A stretch of DNA of 64,000 nucleotides from Omphalotus guepiniiformis. Its lineage: Eukaryota > Basidiomycota > Agaricomycetes > Agaricales > Omphalotaceae. The stretch is from positions 2,480,001 to 2,544,000 of the forward strand of contig JAQOOI010000022.1 in the NCBI GenBank assembly GCA_028554645.1, given 5' to 3'. Position 1 is the first letter of the stretch; every line of letters starts with the position of its first letter. The translations under genes and the position numbers were made by a program. The notes under the pieces are model-generated. The model saw only the letters and a list, made by a program, of their open reading frames with translations. It ran no database searches and was not told where the DNA came from. This document shows positions 47,348 through 60,400 of this stretch, piece after piece.

Positions 47348-49825
47348 CTACTCTAATAGCACGTCTCCTTTAGTATTATTCTCCATCCGGGCTGAACGAC
47401 TACCGAATTGCATCGCGCGTTTCTTCCGACTGCTAGCTTCCACTAATCCCAGCTTCCTAGCTGCTAATCTAAGTAGCATCTTGTCTCCCAAGCCAACCTC
47501 TAGCCGAGGGTCTATCTTAACCTGAACCGGAAGACCCGCTAGAAAAGACACCACGTCCAGGGATAGAAATGGATGTCGAGTCTCTTTTCCGTTAGAAGAG
47601 ATAACCCGATCATCTCGACCCAGATTGCGAGAAGGTATACGGTCAATCTCAAGCTGGAGCTATGGTTTTTAAAAAAATGGGGTAATCCTTCGAGTCCACA
47701 GTGGAAAAAGCACCAACCTCCTTTACGACAGCCGCCCACCCTCCGGTATTGTACGCGGATCGATGTCGTCCGTAACCGCCCAACAACTCATCAGAACCAA
47801 GACCGTTCAGAAGAACTCGAGCGGGGCTTGTGTACGGAATTGGGTCGGAGTTTGGTTCAGGTCTTATCTGACCCACACCACGAGATGCGAAATACAAAGC
47901 TATGGCGAGACTCTAAAGAAATACGAATTTAGCCTTGCAGTGATGATTATCGGATGGGTGACACTTCACTAGGTCCATGACAGTCCTGCTAGGTGCCATC
48001 AAAGCCTCAACTCGCTGTCGTGCGGCCTGAGACTCCTGGGGCAAAAGTTTGAGTAGGATTCCAGGGTCAAGCTACCTCAGCTCACCTCGTATGGAACGTT
48101 CACCTCAACCTGTTCCATAAATCAACAGAAGCGGATTATAGAACCAGACTTACAAAGTTCCATATGCGTTTAGGGCACAGTCGACGCAGTTCTTCGACCT
48201 CTTGTAAACCAGTCACCCGGTCCGGGACCATATACGAAGTAGGTGTTTCCGCAAGTGCTTGAGGTTTCTTCGAGTTGTCTTTATGCTGCTGCTTCTTTGT
48301 TCCACCTCCTCCAAAATTGCCCTTTTCTGAAACTCCATTTCTCCGGGGATTTTCAAATGCAACGTTCAGCAGATCTATGGGTTCGTAGGGAGAAATGTGC
48401 CTGCTCTTGATGAATAGCAAAAGGTGATGCAATGAAAAGGCATTGTTACCTATCTGCCAAGTAGGTTAGAAAAGTGCAATCAATGCCGCCGCTGAAAAGC
48501 ACAGCAACTCTGGAGGTGCCCTCGAGTGAGCTATATCAAGGTATATATGAGTCGGGCGGTCTTGTATCCCAACCACTAGACACATACGGGTCTTGTGGTA
48601 TATCCCGCACTCTAAGCTCTACACTTCTATCCAGATGTGAGATCACGCCATCAACAGAATCTACCAGCCACTCTGGAATTTCGTCCAAACACCTTATTTG
48701 CGGGCAATCGTTAATTGGTAGCTTGGAGTTCAATCTTATGGGACCTATTTCGACGTGGGAGGAAGAAATTTGAAGTCAACGGAACAATTCTCACTTGCAT
48801 AATTGAAACAGGATGAAAATGAGCGTTGAAGGCAAGTCGTGCACTCGTAAAAACTAGCAACAAACTGGCGAAATCGCGTCAGTGTCTACGGTCGAGATTG
48901 GTTGTACTTACATCTTCTGATTCACTCAATCGTCCGAGATCCACACAAAATATGCCCTCTGTTGAGACCTCTTCAAACTCGTAGTTGGCATTAATGCCAG
49001 CAGAGACAGAAGCTAGTAGGAAGAACGGGTTTGCGGTGGAAGGTTTGTGGACTAGCAAAGATCGACGTCCTAGAGTGTCTCGTGCAAAGTACAATTTCCG
49101 AGTTGCTGCCTGGAGGCATTTTAGAACTTGAGAAAAAGGAAGAAGAGGACCTCACGTTGTACAGCACGAAAGCGTATCTATAGCGAAGATATATCAGCAT
49201 GCCATCCTTGCATCCGTGGTATTCAAGCAACGAATGACTGACGGCCCCTCTACCGACGCAAAAGCATCGTAGATTTTATCCAAATTTTGCAGATCATGTA
49301 ACATCTCAAAAAGCTTGATACCATCATTCTCTTCAGGTGCGATCTAAGATGATATGATTGCATGTACTTGAATATGAAACATAAACGTGTGCAGTAGGAG
49401 GGCAAGACGAACATCAATGCCATCAAATATCTAGTACACCGTTTGAACTAAACTTTCGAATCAAGAGGTCGATTTGTAGTACGTACGTACCTCTCCGTTC
49501 CAGCACAAAACAGTGCCATCTTGCTCGTGAGGTTGTACCACGGGTGAAGTGCCTCTCAACCTCAACTCTGACGAGAAGAATTCAAGCGCCAGTCCATTTG
49601 CTCCGTGTTGCTGCTTGTCGTTACCCAATACAGTGTGGTAGGATCTCTGACTATCGGGTCCTGCACGCGAAATGTGCTTAGCCATGTCATGTAGATTGGA
49701 TTGAAAAAGGATAGACGCGAACCGCGTTCAGAGTTTGCGTTGCGAAGAGTTTGCCAAAGATGTTCATGCGTAGTGAGAATCGGATTTGCGTTGAATTCCT
49801 GGGCGCAGAAAAATATTCCACACAT
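47348..49825 (-). CDS. Asparagine-synthase-like protein, ASNSD1 type
   Basis: Multi-exon gene. The protein begins MCGIFF, so the catalytic Cys2 of an N-terminal glutamine amidotransferase (Ntn) domain is kept once Met is removed. Domain 1 continues with [22 protein letters not shown] and [13 protein letters not shown]. The synthase half has the PP-loop as [17 protein letters not shown], where the usual SGGXDS has Cys in place of the last Ser. Later come [18 protein letters not shown] and [19 protein letters not shown]. Two inserts (one rich in Lys/Gln) and the length match the ASNSD1 family rather than true Asn1. Its substrate is not known with confidence. It lies 83 bp from the divergent F-box gene. 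Confidence 0.87.
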
Positions 49826-49908
49826 GCCGATATGGACGTCCTAAAGCAGAAGACGGGATACCAATTATAGTAGCCCAGCCCTTAACTTCAGACTTATGAT
49901 AGGCTGTT

Positions 49909-51609
49909 ATGCCTCCAACAGTTTCTTCAGTCTTTCACCACGTTCTTCATACAAATTATGCTCCCACTTATGAAGAAGTTCTCAAGCTTCGACAGCTTTT
50001 AGTCGAACCACGGCGCAAACTTGCTTGTTTGAATGAAGAGATTGCTCATGTTCAAGCCATTCTACGGGAACTCTTATTGCAACAACAGCAGCTCGAGTCC
50101 TACATTGACCCTCACGAGGCCCTCCTGTCACCTATTCGACGATTCCCGCCAGAGGTTCTTGCTGAAATCTTCTTTCTCTGTCTTCCTTCGGATCGTCTCC
50201 CCGTGCGGAGTACTTCTGAAGCCCCCCTTTTACTCACCGGTATCTGTCGAAGATGGAGAGATATTGCTCTTTCTACTCCTCGACTTTGGTGTGCTCTTCA
50301 TCTCTATCTTCCACCCATCAATGACCGTGTACCGGATGCAATCGACCACAGACAGCGCAGAACGGAAGGGGCAATGGCTTGGTTAGGGCGTTCCGGAGCG
50401 TTACCACTTTCCTTGTCTCTTGTCGCACACGACCGACACCCGGTATCCCCTCACCTTTACTTCGTCGAATTCCTTAAGACTCTGTCTCGTCGCTTCAGAA
50501 ATCTGTACTTGAGTTTGCCCCTCCAAGGATACCAATCTCTGGAGTCACTGAACGCAGATGATATCCCTCTTCTGGAAACCCTTGTGGTGAACTACTCCCA
50601 CTCATCGTTGACTGATACGACGGAGCTTCAATTGGGCAATATCATAGCTAATGCACCAGCGCTGCACAAGATTAGCATCATGTACCAGCGTCTCAGATCT
50701 TATGATTTACCAATTGTATGGGGAAATATCACTGAGCTGAATCTACGTTCTATGAAAGATGCATGCTTGACTTCCGGCCAAGCTCTGGATGTGCTGAGAC
50801 AGGCATCGAATCTGCGGTGTTGTAGAATGTACATCGTCCTTCCTCCATGGGATGAATTTACTCCGTACACGCGACACACAATTGTTACTCTCTCTTTCTT
50901 ATCTCATCTGACTGTCGCCTTCCAGCATGCGCCGGGACCACCAGGGAGATTAGATGTCGTGGTCGTAGAGGACTTCTTCAAGAATCTTAGGGCAGAGTCT
51001 TTGACTTCACTCCAGGTTTCAGCTCCGAAAATCACCGAGATATGGCAGCGAGTGCCATTTCACTTCCTTTCGTTGCAGAAGCTAGAAATGCTGAAGTTGA
51101 AGATTCCCATCTCATGTCAAGCTCTGACGCAGCTCCTCGAGCGGGTTCCCGAGCTCGTGTCTCTTCATGTAAATGACATACGGACAGAAATACTCCCGGG
51201 TGGATCTCCCACATCTGTCTTCGAAGATGAACATTTGAATCTTTTGACTCCATCCTCGGGAAATCCTTTCCCTTTATGCCCACGCCTCCAACACCTTGAG
51301 CTGGGAAACTGTAAGAGCGTGTCGGACGAGGCGTTGTTACATTTTGCCAAGGTGAAGATGAGTGTGCCACAAGAGGGAAGGATTCAGAGACTTATGTCTC
51401 TGGAGGTTTCTTTCCGAAGAGAAATGATGGTGGATGTTAGGAATGAGATGAGGGTTTTGAAGCAGATGGGCCTACAAGCACGTATAGCTTACCCCCGAGG
51501 CCAGCATCGTAGTGGGCAGGATGTCCCCGTACATGGTCTTCCTAACATGGAGACCTTTTTTCTCCTCAGCGATGGACCGTGGTCATTAGGATCTTACGAG
51601 GTCATTTAG
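49909..51609 (+). CDS. F-box protein with N-terminal coiled coil
   Basis: Single-exon gene of 566 residues. The N-terminus carries a heptad-rich segment (LACLNEEIAHVQAILRELLL, then QQQQLESYI) immediately before an F-box (LSPIRRFPPEVLAEIFFLCL, then APLLLTGICRRWRDIALSTP and RLWCALHL). The rest contains irregular leucine-rich repeats. This layout is highly typical of large agaricomycete F-box families. It is unrelated in sequence to the F-box gene at 7962. The likely role is substrate recognition for an SCF ligase; the target is unknown. The ATG at 49909 is the first in the frame. Confidence 0.85.
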   Translation: MPPTVSSVFHHVLHTNYAPTYEEVLKLRQLLVEPRRKLACLNEEIAHVQAILRELLLQQQQLESYIDPHEALLSPIRRFPPEVLAEIFFLCLPSDRLPVRSTSEAPLLLTGICRRWRDIALSTPRLWCALHLYLPPINDRVPDAIDHRQRRTEGAMAWLGRSGALPLSLSLVAHDRHPVSPHLYFVEFLKTLSRRFRNLYLSLPLQGYQSLESLNADDIPLLETLVVNYSHSSLTDTTELQLGNIIANAPALHKISIMYQRLRSYDLPIVWGNITELNLRSMKDACLTSGQALDVLRQASNLRCCRMYIVLPPWDEFTPYTRHTIVTLSFLSHLTVAFQHAPGPPGRLDVVVVEDFFKNLRAESLTSLQVSAPKITEIWQRVPFHFLSLQKLEMLKLKIPISCQALTQLLERVPELVSLHVNDIRTEILPGGSPTSVFEDEHLNLLTPSSGNPFPLCPRLQHLELGNCKSVSDEALLHFAKVKMSVPQEGRIQRLMSLEVSFRREMMVDVRNEMRVLKQMGLQARIAYPRGQHRSGQDVPVHGLPNMETFFLLSDGPWSLGSYEVI

Positions 51610-51820
51610 TAATATGACGGGAGCGCCTTCTGGTTCCATACTTAAACCACATATAGCAGAAATACAGCTTCTATAGATATTCTTTTCGTCGCTACTGTAC
51701 AATTCTCCTTTGTGTTTGCTAGAAATGAGACAATGAAGGCACCGCACAGACAAAGAATAGGATCACTAGACAATCTAACGAACTCGGCTGCGGCGAAAGT
51801 GTAGACTTCATACCAGGACT

Positions 51821-53826
51821 TCATGTAGTGTAAGTAGAGGCAGACACATTACCGCCGCGGCCAGTCCAGTTGACGTCTACCCACATTACTCAGCATACAT
51901 GAGAACCAGCAAAAGCAAAACAACGCACGAATGTCTTCGCCCAACTTGAACCTAGCATTTTCCTTTCCAGGGACGACACGGAAGGTATGTGCACCGAAAT
52001 AGTCACGCTAGGAGGAAGTCGATCATCAGTTAGATCTTGATGTACATTGAATCACGCTGAGCCTGAAGCAGATTGGCAGGCACGACCTCGCTCCTATAAC
52101 CATCAAAGAAGGCCAGAGCAGTGCTGAATGCAGGTGTGGGGATACCCCAGAGGACAGCCTGAGCGATCACACGTCTCCAGCCTGGTTGGGCCTTGTGAAC
52201 AGCCTTGTTTAATTTGATTTTAATTGAAAGCACGTGCAGCCACCCAAAAACGACATACCCTTGTTAAAGAAGTCATCGAACAAGAGCGATTCCAAGTTGG
52301 TGTTCTTGTTGTATGCATTGGTGATATCGCTCAAGAAGACACTCTATCATCAAGGTTGTTAGTACATCTGGCTCAGGACCCACACAATAGTATCCTACCT
52401 TGATAATACATCCACCACGCCACATACTGGCAATACCGGCGTAGTTGAGATTCCAACCAAGCTACCCATAATCAATAAGCTAGTAGTCAAATGAGGATGT
52501 TGAACAGTATCAAGCTCTTGAGCGGTCTGCCTCATCAGCATGAAACCTTGCGTATACGAAATGATCTTCGAGGCGTACAAAGCCTGCTCAAGGTCATCAA
52601 TGAACATCTGCTTGTCACCTCGGAAGGGCTCTTTCTGAGGACCGGCAATGATCTTGCTGGCGCGGACACGTTCCTCCTTTATAGCAGATAAGCAACGGGC
52701 GAAGACAGCCTCGCCAATGAGAGTGACAGGCGACATAGAATTGATAAAATTACCAATTTTACAAGTAACAGAAAAAACGCACCAGGCGAACCAGCATCGA
52801 GAGCAGCAATGGCAGTCCATTTTCCTGTCCCCTTCTGGCCAGCTTGATCCAAAATTTTAGTAACAACAGGTTCACCGTCATCATCCTTGAACTTGAGAAT
52901 TTCCGCAGTGATTTGGATCAAAAACGAGTCAAGGACGCCGGTATTCCATTTCAAGAAGATATCGGCAATCTCGTCCTCTGCAAGACCCAAACCGCGCTTA
53001 AGGATGTCATATGCCTCTGCGATCAATTGCATGTCACCATATTCGATACCTGAGCCCATTGTCAGAAGGTACACAATTCAACGTAAAAGATCGATACCGT
53101 TGTGAACCATCTTGACGTAGTGACCAGAACCAGTTTCACCAACCCAGTCACAGCAGGGCTCACCGTAGGCCTGCGCAGCAGTCTTCTGGAAAATCTCTTT
53201 GATAGCTGGCCAGGCAGCAGTAGAACCACCAGGCATGAGCGAAGGCCCATGTCGGGCACCTTCCTCGCCACCAGAGACCCCAGAACCGACAAACAGAAGA
53301 CCCTTAGCTTCAAGCTCCTTGGTGCGGCGAATGGAGTCGGGGAAGTGAGAGTTGCCACCGTCAATGATGATATCACCCTTCTCAAGGTGAGGTACGAGCT
53401 GGGAGATGAAATCATCGACAGCTGATCCCGCCTTCACGAGAAGGATGACCTTGCGCGGCGTCTTGAGTTTGGAGCAAAGCTCCTGGATACTGTGCGCGCC
53501 CTGAATATTGGTGCCTTCACAGGGTAAAGATTGATACGATTCGGGCACCGAGAAGATCAGTTACACCTGCCTTTTGCCTCGTTCTCCAGGAAACGGTCGA
53601 CCTTTGCAGTGGTCCGATTGTAGGCAACGACATTGAAGCCTTTATCGTTCATGTTGAGAATCAGGTTTTGACCCTAGCCATAATGTGAGAAAAGATGAAC
53701 GACACAGCGATGAGCGACACATTTACCATGACGGCCAAACCGATGAGACCAATGTCGCCGCTAGATAGGAAGACGATGAGCATGAGCAACTGTAGATATG
53801 CGCATCGAAACGACTCACGTAGCCAT
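51821..53826 (-). CDS. GND1: 6-phosphogluconate dehydrogenase, decarboxylating
   Basis: Third enzyme of the oxidative pentose-phosphate pathway: 6-phosphogluconate plus NADP+ gives ribulose 5-phosphate, CO2 and NADPH. About ten exons give roughly 490 residues. The first coding exon is only 8 nt (53826-53819), spliced to 53760-53727 to give MATGDIGLIGLAVM and then GQNLILNMNDKGF, the NADP-binding Rossmann motif GXAXMGXN. Other blocks are IIDGGNSHFPDS, VGSGVSGGEEGARHGPSLMP, the catalytic-Lys segment GSGHYVKMVHNGIEYGDMQ and QKGTGKWTAI. The C-terminus ends HVNWTGRGGNVSASTYTT. It is cytosolic by lack of targeting. The symbol follows yeast usage. Confidence 0.93.
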
Positions 53827-54260
53827 AGTCGATTGAAATTGAAATCCAAGTGGTAGATAAAGAAGAGAAAGTGGTTGGAGGGAAAGATGGAGAAGTTGAG
53901 CTTTTCATCAGTGATACTACCCGGGCCGTCCTCGGCTGATTCAGCTACTGATTTATTACCGACCGCCGTGACGCCGAGTATACTCTCTGGCTCTCGGTAG
54001 ATTATGGCATTCGTGGGACAGACTGAGACAATACGCACGATTCTCCCTAGCAGGCTGACTGCAGCATAAAACCGGTCCCGGTATCTCAGACGCTCGTTCT
54101 CAGCTCCTGGTCGGTACGGCTGAGTTGAGAATCGTTGAAAACTTGCTTACTAATGCGGTTGTAGCCTGAGATAATTGTGCTTACGATGTATCACATGACC
54201 AGACTGATGACACCCGCTCGCACAGTTCTCAACATTGTCGAGAGTTCATTGAACTATACT
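53827..54260. promoter_or_regulatory. Divergent promoter region, GND1 / Osh3-like
   Basis: 434-bp head-to-head spacer. Open frames here (for example 53661-54038, minus) are shadows. No motif is identified. Confidence 0.4.
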
Positions 54261-56933
54261 ATGGAATTTGAATCCTTCACCGCTTCTCCTACTCACTCAA
54301 ATCATCTTTCACCTGTCTCAGGGTCGCCAAATATCTCAACTAACACTGTCATACAAGAAGGATGGGTCCTAAAGAAGAGGAGGAAGAAAATGCAAGGTGC
54401 GTTTCACATGTATCTTTATCTCTTCTATCGCCTTCACTTCCGTTGTTAGGTTTTGCCCGGAGATACTTCGTACTCTACCAGTCCGGTCTCCTGTCTTACT
54501 CGTTTGAGCCTGGACAACCAATTCGTGATCATATATCTCTGCCCAGTGCTGCCATTTCCACTGCTCCCGGACGCAAGGACATACACATAGACTCCAACAA
54601 TGCTACTTTCCACATCAAATGTCTGAGCTCCGAGGACTTCACGCAATGGATGGCGGCATTCAGGTCATATCCTTCACTAGCAACCGCACTGATTGTCTAT
54701 CCTGATGCGTTGTATAACTAGGAAATTTGTTGCTCCTGGTCCCGATGCTCGCAGATCAGCAAGCGTCAGAATGTCTTCGCGACAAGGCACTGTCAAATTA
54801 ACCAAATCCGCTGTGATTGTAGAAGAGATGAGCCTAGTATGTCTATACCGAACGGTCTCTCTGCAGGTCTGACCATAGTGATAGACTATAAATGAGCTCG
54901 AGGAGGCATTCGCAGTTCTGAGAGACACTACCAAGAGGCACTCAAGTCTCGGTAGGACCAAGAGCGACAAGGATACTAGATCCAAAGAAGGTGCTTCTAT
55001 GTTCGGTTTATTTAAGAAAGGTTGGCTTGCTCCTTGCCATATAAGTCGATTATTTACATCCCCAGAGCACATCATCACGGCACGACCGAGTTTGGCGCTG
55101 TTGAAAGCACCCGAGCAGACTCCGCTGTTCTTTCAGATTCATCGCAAAGCGCCTCTTATCAGCGCGTCCACTCGGCGATAGAAGCACTCAAGGCTCAACA
55201 CGTCACTTTGATCAAATCGCTGCAAAGTATCTCAACTCTAGACCAGTCCTCCCATGTTTCTCCGCTTCCTTCTACCGTAGAAGAAGAGGAACATGCACCT
55301 GATCACGCATCCGAAAAGTACTCCCTTCCGTTCACGAGACGATCCAAACGAAACTCCGTCGCCACCACTGCAACGGACAGTTTAAATGAATGGTTTGATG
55401 CCTCTGAGGGCGAAGGTGCTCAGGAGTTCATATTAGAAGATCAGGTCTCGCCGGATAACGGTGAACAACCAAGCAGGATTACGACAAACGATAGCCGGAG
55501 CTCCCTGGGAGATGCGGATGATTCGAGCATAGACACGGACACTCAAGATAACAACTCTACGCAGCTTGATATCAACGACACCGTTTCTATCCCTGTGTGT
55601 GATGCTTCACAAGGCCAAATTGTCCGGAGGACACACCTTCCGACGCCCGTCGTAGGAGACGAGGGAAGTCTGTTTGCCGTCCTCAAGAAAAACGTGGGCA
55701 AGGTGCGTGTCTTGTCGGAACCGGTGACAACCCCTCTCACGCTCCCTTTCACTTAGGATCTTTCCACGATCGCATTACCAGTATCATTCAACGAACCTTT
55801 GACGTTATTGCAACGAGCGGCAGAGGAAATGGAATACTATGACCTCCTTAACCAAGCTGCCGCCGCCTCGAATGCAGTTGAGCGCATACAATTTGTCGCA
55901 GCATTTGCGGTCTCGAGCTACGCGCATACGAGACATCGTACGGGTAGAAAGGGCTTGTAAGTTGTTTTCGTGTTCGGGAACCTTGGCATTTCTCAGTGTC
56001 TTTCCAGCAACCCTATGCTCACGGAAACTTTCGAGGATGTTCGGATGAAATTCATCGCGGAGAAGGTGCGACACAATCCCGTAGAAATGGCCTACCACGC
56101 TGAGGGAGCCAATTGGGAGCTGTATGCCACTTCTGCTGGCAAGACAAAGTTCTGGGGTGAGTGAATGGATGTGTATAATCATCTTTCTCCGAACAATTAC
56201 CGATAGATCGTCACAGGAAAAAGCCTTGAAATCATTCCCCTAGGCACCACTCATTTGAAGATAGGAAACGATCATTATCAGTGGTACGTTACTTTTTCTT
56301 AACATATCACCAGTAGCATGAGGTGAGGAACTCGACAGGAAAAAGCCGTCCTCCTTTATGAGGAATCTCATGGTTGGAACAAAATATTTGGAACACGTTG
56401 GCAAGATGACGATAGAAAATGTTACAGGCCATAATCGTTGCGTCCTAGAATTCAAGCAAAGCGGATACTGGGGTGCGGCCAACGTGGTCTCCGGGACAGT
56501 ACACGACACGTCGGGACAGATTGTCTCCCAATTAGAAGGCAAATGGGAGGAACACTTCACTCATTCTGTGGACTCTTCTCATCTGGTTGTGCTTTGGAGA
56601 GCAACCACCTGGCCGAAGCACACACACGATTACTACGGGTTCACTGCCTTTGGTATGACTTTGAACGAGATAACTCCTGATATCGCTGACAGGCTCCCTG
56701 CAACCGACTCCCGTCTTCGGACCGATGTACGAGCACTAGAAGAGGGAGATTTAGATACTGCTGAAGCCGAGAAAGTTCGCATAGAAGAGCTTCAGCGTGA
56801 GAGACGGAGGAAGGGCAAGGAACCGAAGCCTCGATGGTTCAGGCAAGAAGATGATGAGTGGGTATATGCTGGTGGATATTGGGAAGCGCGGGCGAAAGGC
56901 TGGAAGGGGGCGAAGATCGACCCTCTGTGGTGA
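54261..56933 (+). CDS. Oxysterol-binding-protein family, Osh3-like (PH plus ORD)
   Basis: Lipid-transfer protein of ER-plasma membrane contacts. The first exon (54261-54396) splices into a PH domain (QEGWVLKKRRKKMQGFARRY, then FVLYQSGLLSYSF; ends FTQWMAAFR). A Ser/Glu-rich linker of about 300 residues follows. Then comes the ORD, starting FAVLKKNVGKDLSTIALPVS and continuing EPLTLLQRAAEEMEYYDLL and PMLTETFED. The fingerprint normally EQVSHHPP reads EKVRHNPVEMAYHAEG here. The end KGKEPKPRWFRQ, then WKGAKIDPLW, is complete. The GOLD-like N-terminal domain of yeast Osh3 is not visible. In-frame upstream ATGs (from 54186) exist but add unconserved sequence. Confidence 0.85.
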
Positions 56934-57400
56934 TGTGGTTCTATTTCTTATACCATATGCATATCGTTCGGAAACTAATTATCATAGTCGATACTCTTAT
57001 TATAGACTCGTGAATATTATACTATCCTTTCAAATTAAATAACACAAGATATCTGTCTAGTTGTTGGCCAATGACACTGAGGGTCGAACTCCAAGAATCT
57101 TCATGTACGATGGTCTCCACTGTGGACGCTCTTCGCTACGATGTCGGAAACAGTCAATGCGTCAATGCCCACTCTGCATCCATCATAGTTGCTCTTCCAA
57201 TGAGGGCTTGTACCCTCGGTATACAAACCCCATTAACTTCGCAATTCCAGAACTCCCGGCAAATCTCCGCGCTCCAACCCTAGATGTCTCCAGTACTTGT
57301 GGAAGACCTATACGCCCTACTCCGAAGCTTCTCCTGGCGTCAACCCCTTGACGTATAAAGGCAGAATCACAATTGTTGAAACAGGAACAGTCACTGAGAG
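56934..57400. promoter_or_regulatory. Promoter region of the beta-glucosidase gene
   Basis: 467-bp tandem spacer. Likely contains the regulated promoter of a cellulase-type gene. The short frames at 57061-57410 have no support. Confidence 0.45.
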
Positions 57401-60400
57401 ATGTTTTCACTAGCTGTTGGCGTTCTTGGCCTACTGGCTGGTACGTATGCGCAACAAACGATCTATCAGCAATGTGGCGGGATTGGATGGTATGAAAGTA
57501 TTTCTCTAGTTCGTGTTCTCAGCTCAGTCTCAACTTAGGTCCGGCGGGACAACCTGCGTAAGCGGTAGTGTGTGCACCACGCTCAATCCTTGTATGTTGG
57601 AAATTTTATCTAGTCAATATATCATGGATCTTATAACCTTTTCATAGATTACTCGCAATGCCTGCCCGGGAATGTACCTTCAAGTACGCCTAGTCCGACC
57701 TCGGCACCTGCAAGTACTTCCACAGCCAGCTCCGGGAGCTCTACCTCCAGTTCAGCCGCCCCGTCAAGCACGCCTCCAGGTACGCATATGAATTACGCTT
57801 GATGCAGTATAGGTGATGTTCATATGCAGCAAACATGTCGGTGGAATGGGCCACCGCGTATGCCAAGGTAATCATAACATTAAACAGGAGTGCACAACTG
57901 AAATATTTATTTTACAGGCCAAAGCCGCCGTACCCAAGCTCTCCCTGGAGGATAAAGTGAACCTTGCAACAGGTGTGTAATCTATCAACAACTTCGTCGA
58001 AGTCTTCAGTATTCAACCTGGTGACAAGGTATCGGTTGGATGAAGGGCAACTGTGTTGGTAACACTCCTGCAATCCCTTCTATCTCTTTTCCAGGGTTAT
58101 GCTTGGAAGGTGTGTGTACTATGTGTGACGTGAACATCTAGTGATATTGATGAGGATCGCAGACAGCCCGTTGGGAGTTCGTTACGCCGATCTTTCCTCC
58201 GCGTTCCCTGCGTAAGCTGTTCGTTTTAAAGACAAGTGCTCGGGGAGACCGATCTTCTCCGTTTCCAGTGCTATAAATGTAGCTTCGACGTTCAATCGCA
58301 CCCTTATGAGACAACGAGGTGTTGCACTAGGCGAGGAGTTCCGTGGAAAAGGGGTCCATGGTAATGACCTTTGGAACTTACTGTTGTGCTGGTAATGACC
58401 CCTCTATCTCAGTGGCTCTTGGACCCATGATGAACTTGATGCGCGCGCCGGCCGCTGGTCGTAATTGGGAAGGGTGAGTGGACTAATCAGTTGCTATATG
58501 CTTTTGTTACCTTTGGAGATATAGCTTTGGCGGGGACCCGTATCTCTCTGGTGAAGGGGCATACGAAACGATCATGGGTGTTCAATCTACTGGTGTCCAA
58601 GGTATGCGTCTGTACTAGGGACTAGGGCTTAATGCTTACCAGCTGAACGTTCGGCCTAATGCTAAAGCTACCGCTAAGCATTACATCAACAATGAACAAG
58701 AGCATTCGCGAACGGCAAGCTCCTCTAACGTTGATGATAGGTTTGTTTTCGCTACGTTTCCTGAATTTAGTGCTGAGAGGGGTTCTGCAGAACACAACAT
58801 GAGCTTTATGCTCTTCCCGTGAGTAATGCCAACATGCCAAGATATATTAACGATCAGACCGTGGTTCGTAGTTCTTACGCAGCGTGCAAGCCAATGTTGC
58901 CTCGGTGATGTGCAGCTACAGTTCAGTGTCTGATTCATCTCACTGTATAGTTCTAATAGACTGGTTCTTTCAGACCAAAGTGAGTATCTTCTAACATCTT
59001 ATTGACCTTCTCATTCGAACACTGGTGGTCTAGTTAATGGTAGCTTCGCGTGTGAAAATGATAAAACACTCAATGGTATAATGAAAGGCGAATTTGGCTT
59101 TCCGGGATGTGCGTAACGAGCTGATTTCCTGTATATGATTGCTATTATCTGAGCACTTTCCACATCTCTTGACAGATATTATGTCAGGTAATTCATGTAG
59201 TGTGCGGGTAAATTCGAGATTTATCTCATGAGCATATTAGACTGGTCAGCTACACACTCCACCCTTTCAGTCAACTCAGGCCTAGATGTCAGTGGCAACA
59301 TTATTCATTGGAAATCGCGCTGACTGCCTAACAGATGACCATGCCGGGAGATATAGACTATGGCTCAGGAACGACGTACGGAATTTTATTTGTCGTGAAT
59401 ATTAAGCTTGATACTATGTCTTTCATATAGTTACTTCGGGGCTAACCTGACAAACGCAGTGAGTAGCGGACAAGTGTCGGAGTCAAGAATGGATGTAGGT
59501 TCAATTCACAATTCTGGTCAATACAGATGCGTTAACTAGACTTCAAGGATTTAGCCACTCGGATTCTCGCTGCATGGTAGGTCACTCTTTCCCCTTCAGA
59601 AGACCCTGCTCTGTATCACTATTATACCAGGTACCTTCTTGGGCAAGACTCAGGTTACCCTGATGTAAACTTCAACGCTTGGGACCTCACTGCGCCAGTG
59701 AACAAACACATCAACGTTCAGGCGGATCACAAGGAGTAAGGTTCTACGTCTCAAACAAAGCGTGATACTTATGCTTTTTTCAAGTGTTATCCTTGACATT
59801 GACAGAGCATCCACTGTGCTTTTGAAGAACATGGGGGCATTACCTTTAAAGAAGCCAACAAGTATCGGGATTATAGGGAATGGTGCTGGGAACAGCTCTT
59901 TGGGGCCTAATGGGTACAGTCAAATCTCGTTTCGAAGGCCTCCGCTCACTCTTGGAGAAGGTACACTGATCGGGCTGGCGATGATGGTGTCTTAGCCATG
60001 GGTATAAGCTTATACACAATCCAGGAGAATGCTGATGCTAATAAGATTATCAGGATGGGGGAGCGGAACGGCTAATTTCCCGTATCTGATTTGTGTAAGT
60101 CCTATCATTAGTATCACGGCACCTTTTCAATGGCAATTAACTTGTGTAAATGCTAGCCGGTAGATGCCATATCCGCACAGGCGAAGTTGGACGGAACGGC
60201 AGTTTCGTCTTCACTGAGTGATACAGATTTGAACGCTGCGGCCACAGTTGCGGCTGACAAGGATGTTGCAATGGTATTCATCACTGGTAGGAGAATCTGA
60301 ATATAAAGTGAATCAAATTGCGGAGAAATGAACGACTTTTCTAGCTGATTCGGGAGAGGGATATTTGACTGTCGAAGGTTAGTTGTTCGGAAGATCTCGA

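Noticed and set aside
57061..57410. Short plus- and minus-strand frames upstream of the beta-glucosidase
   Set aside because: Overlapping shadows in the promoter region without motif or splice support.
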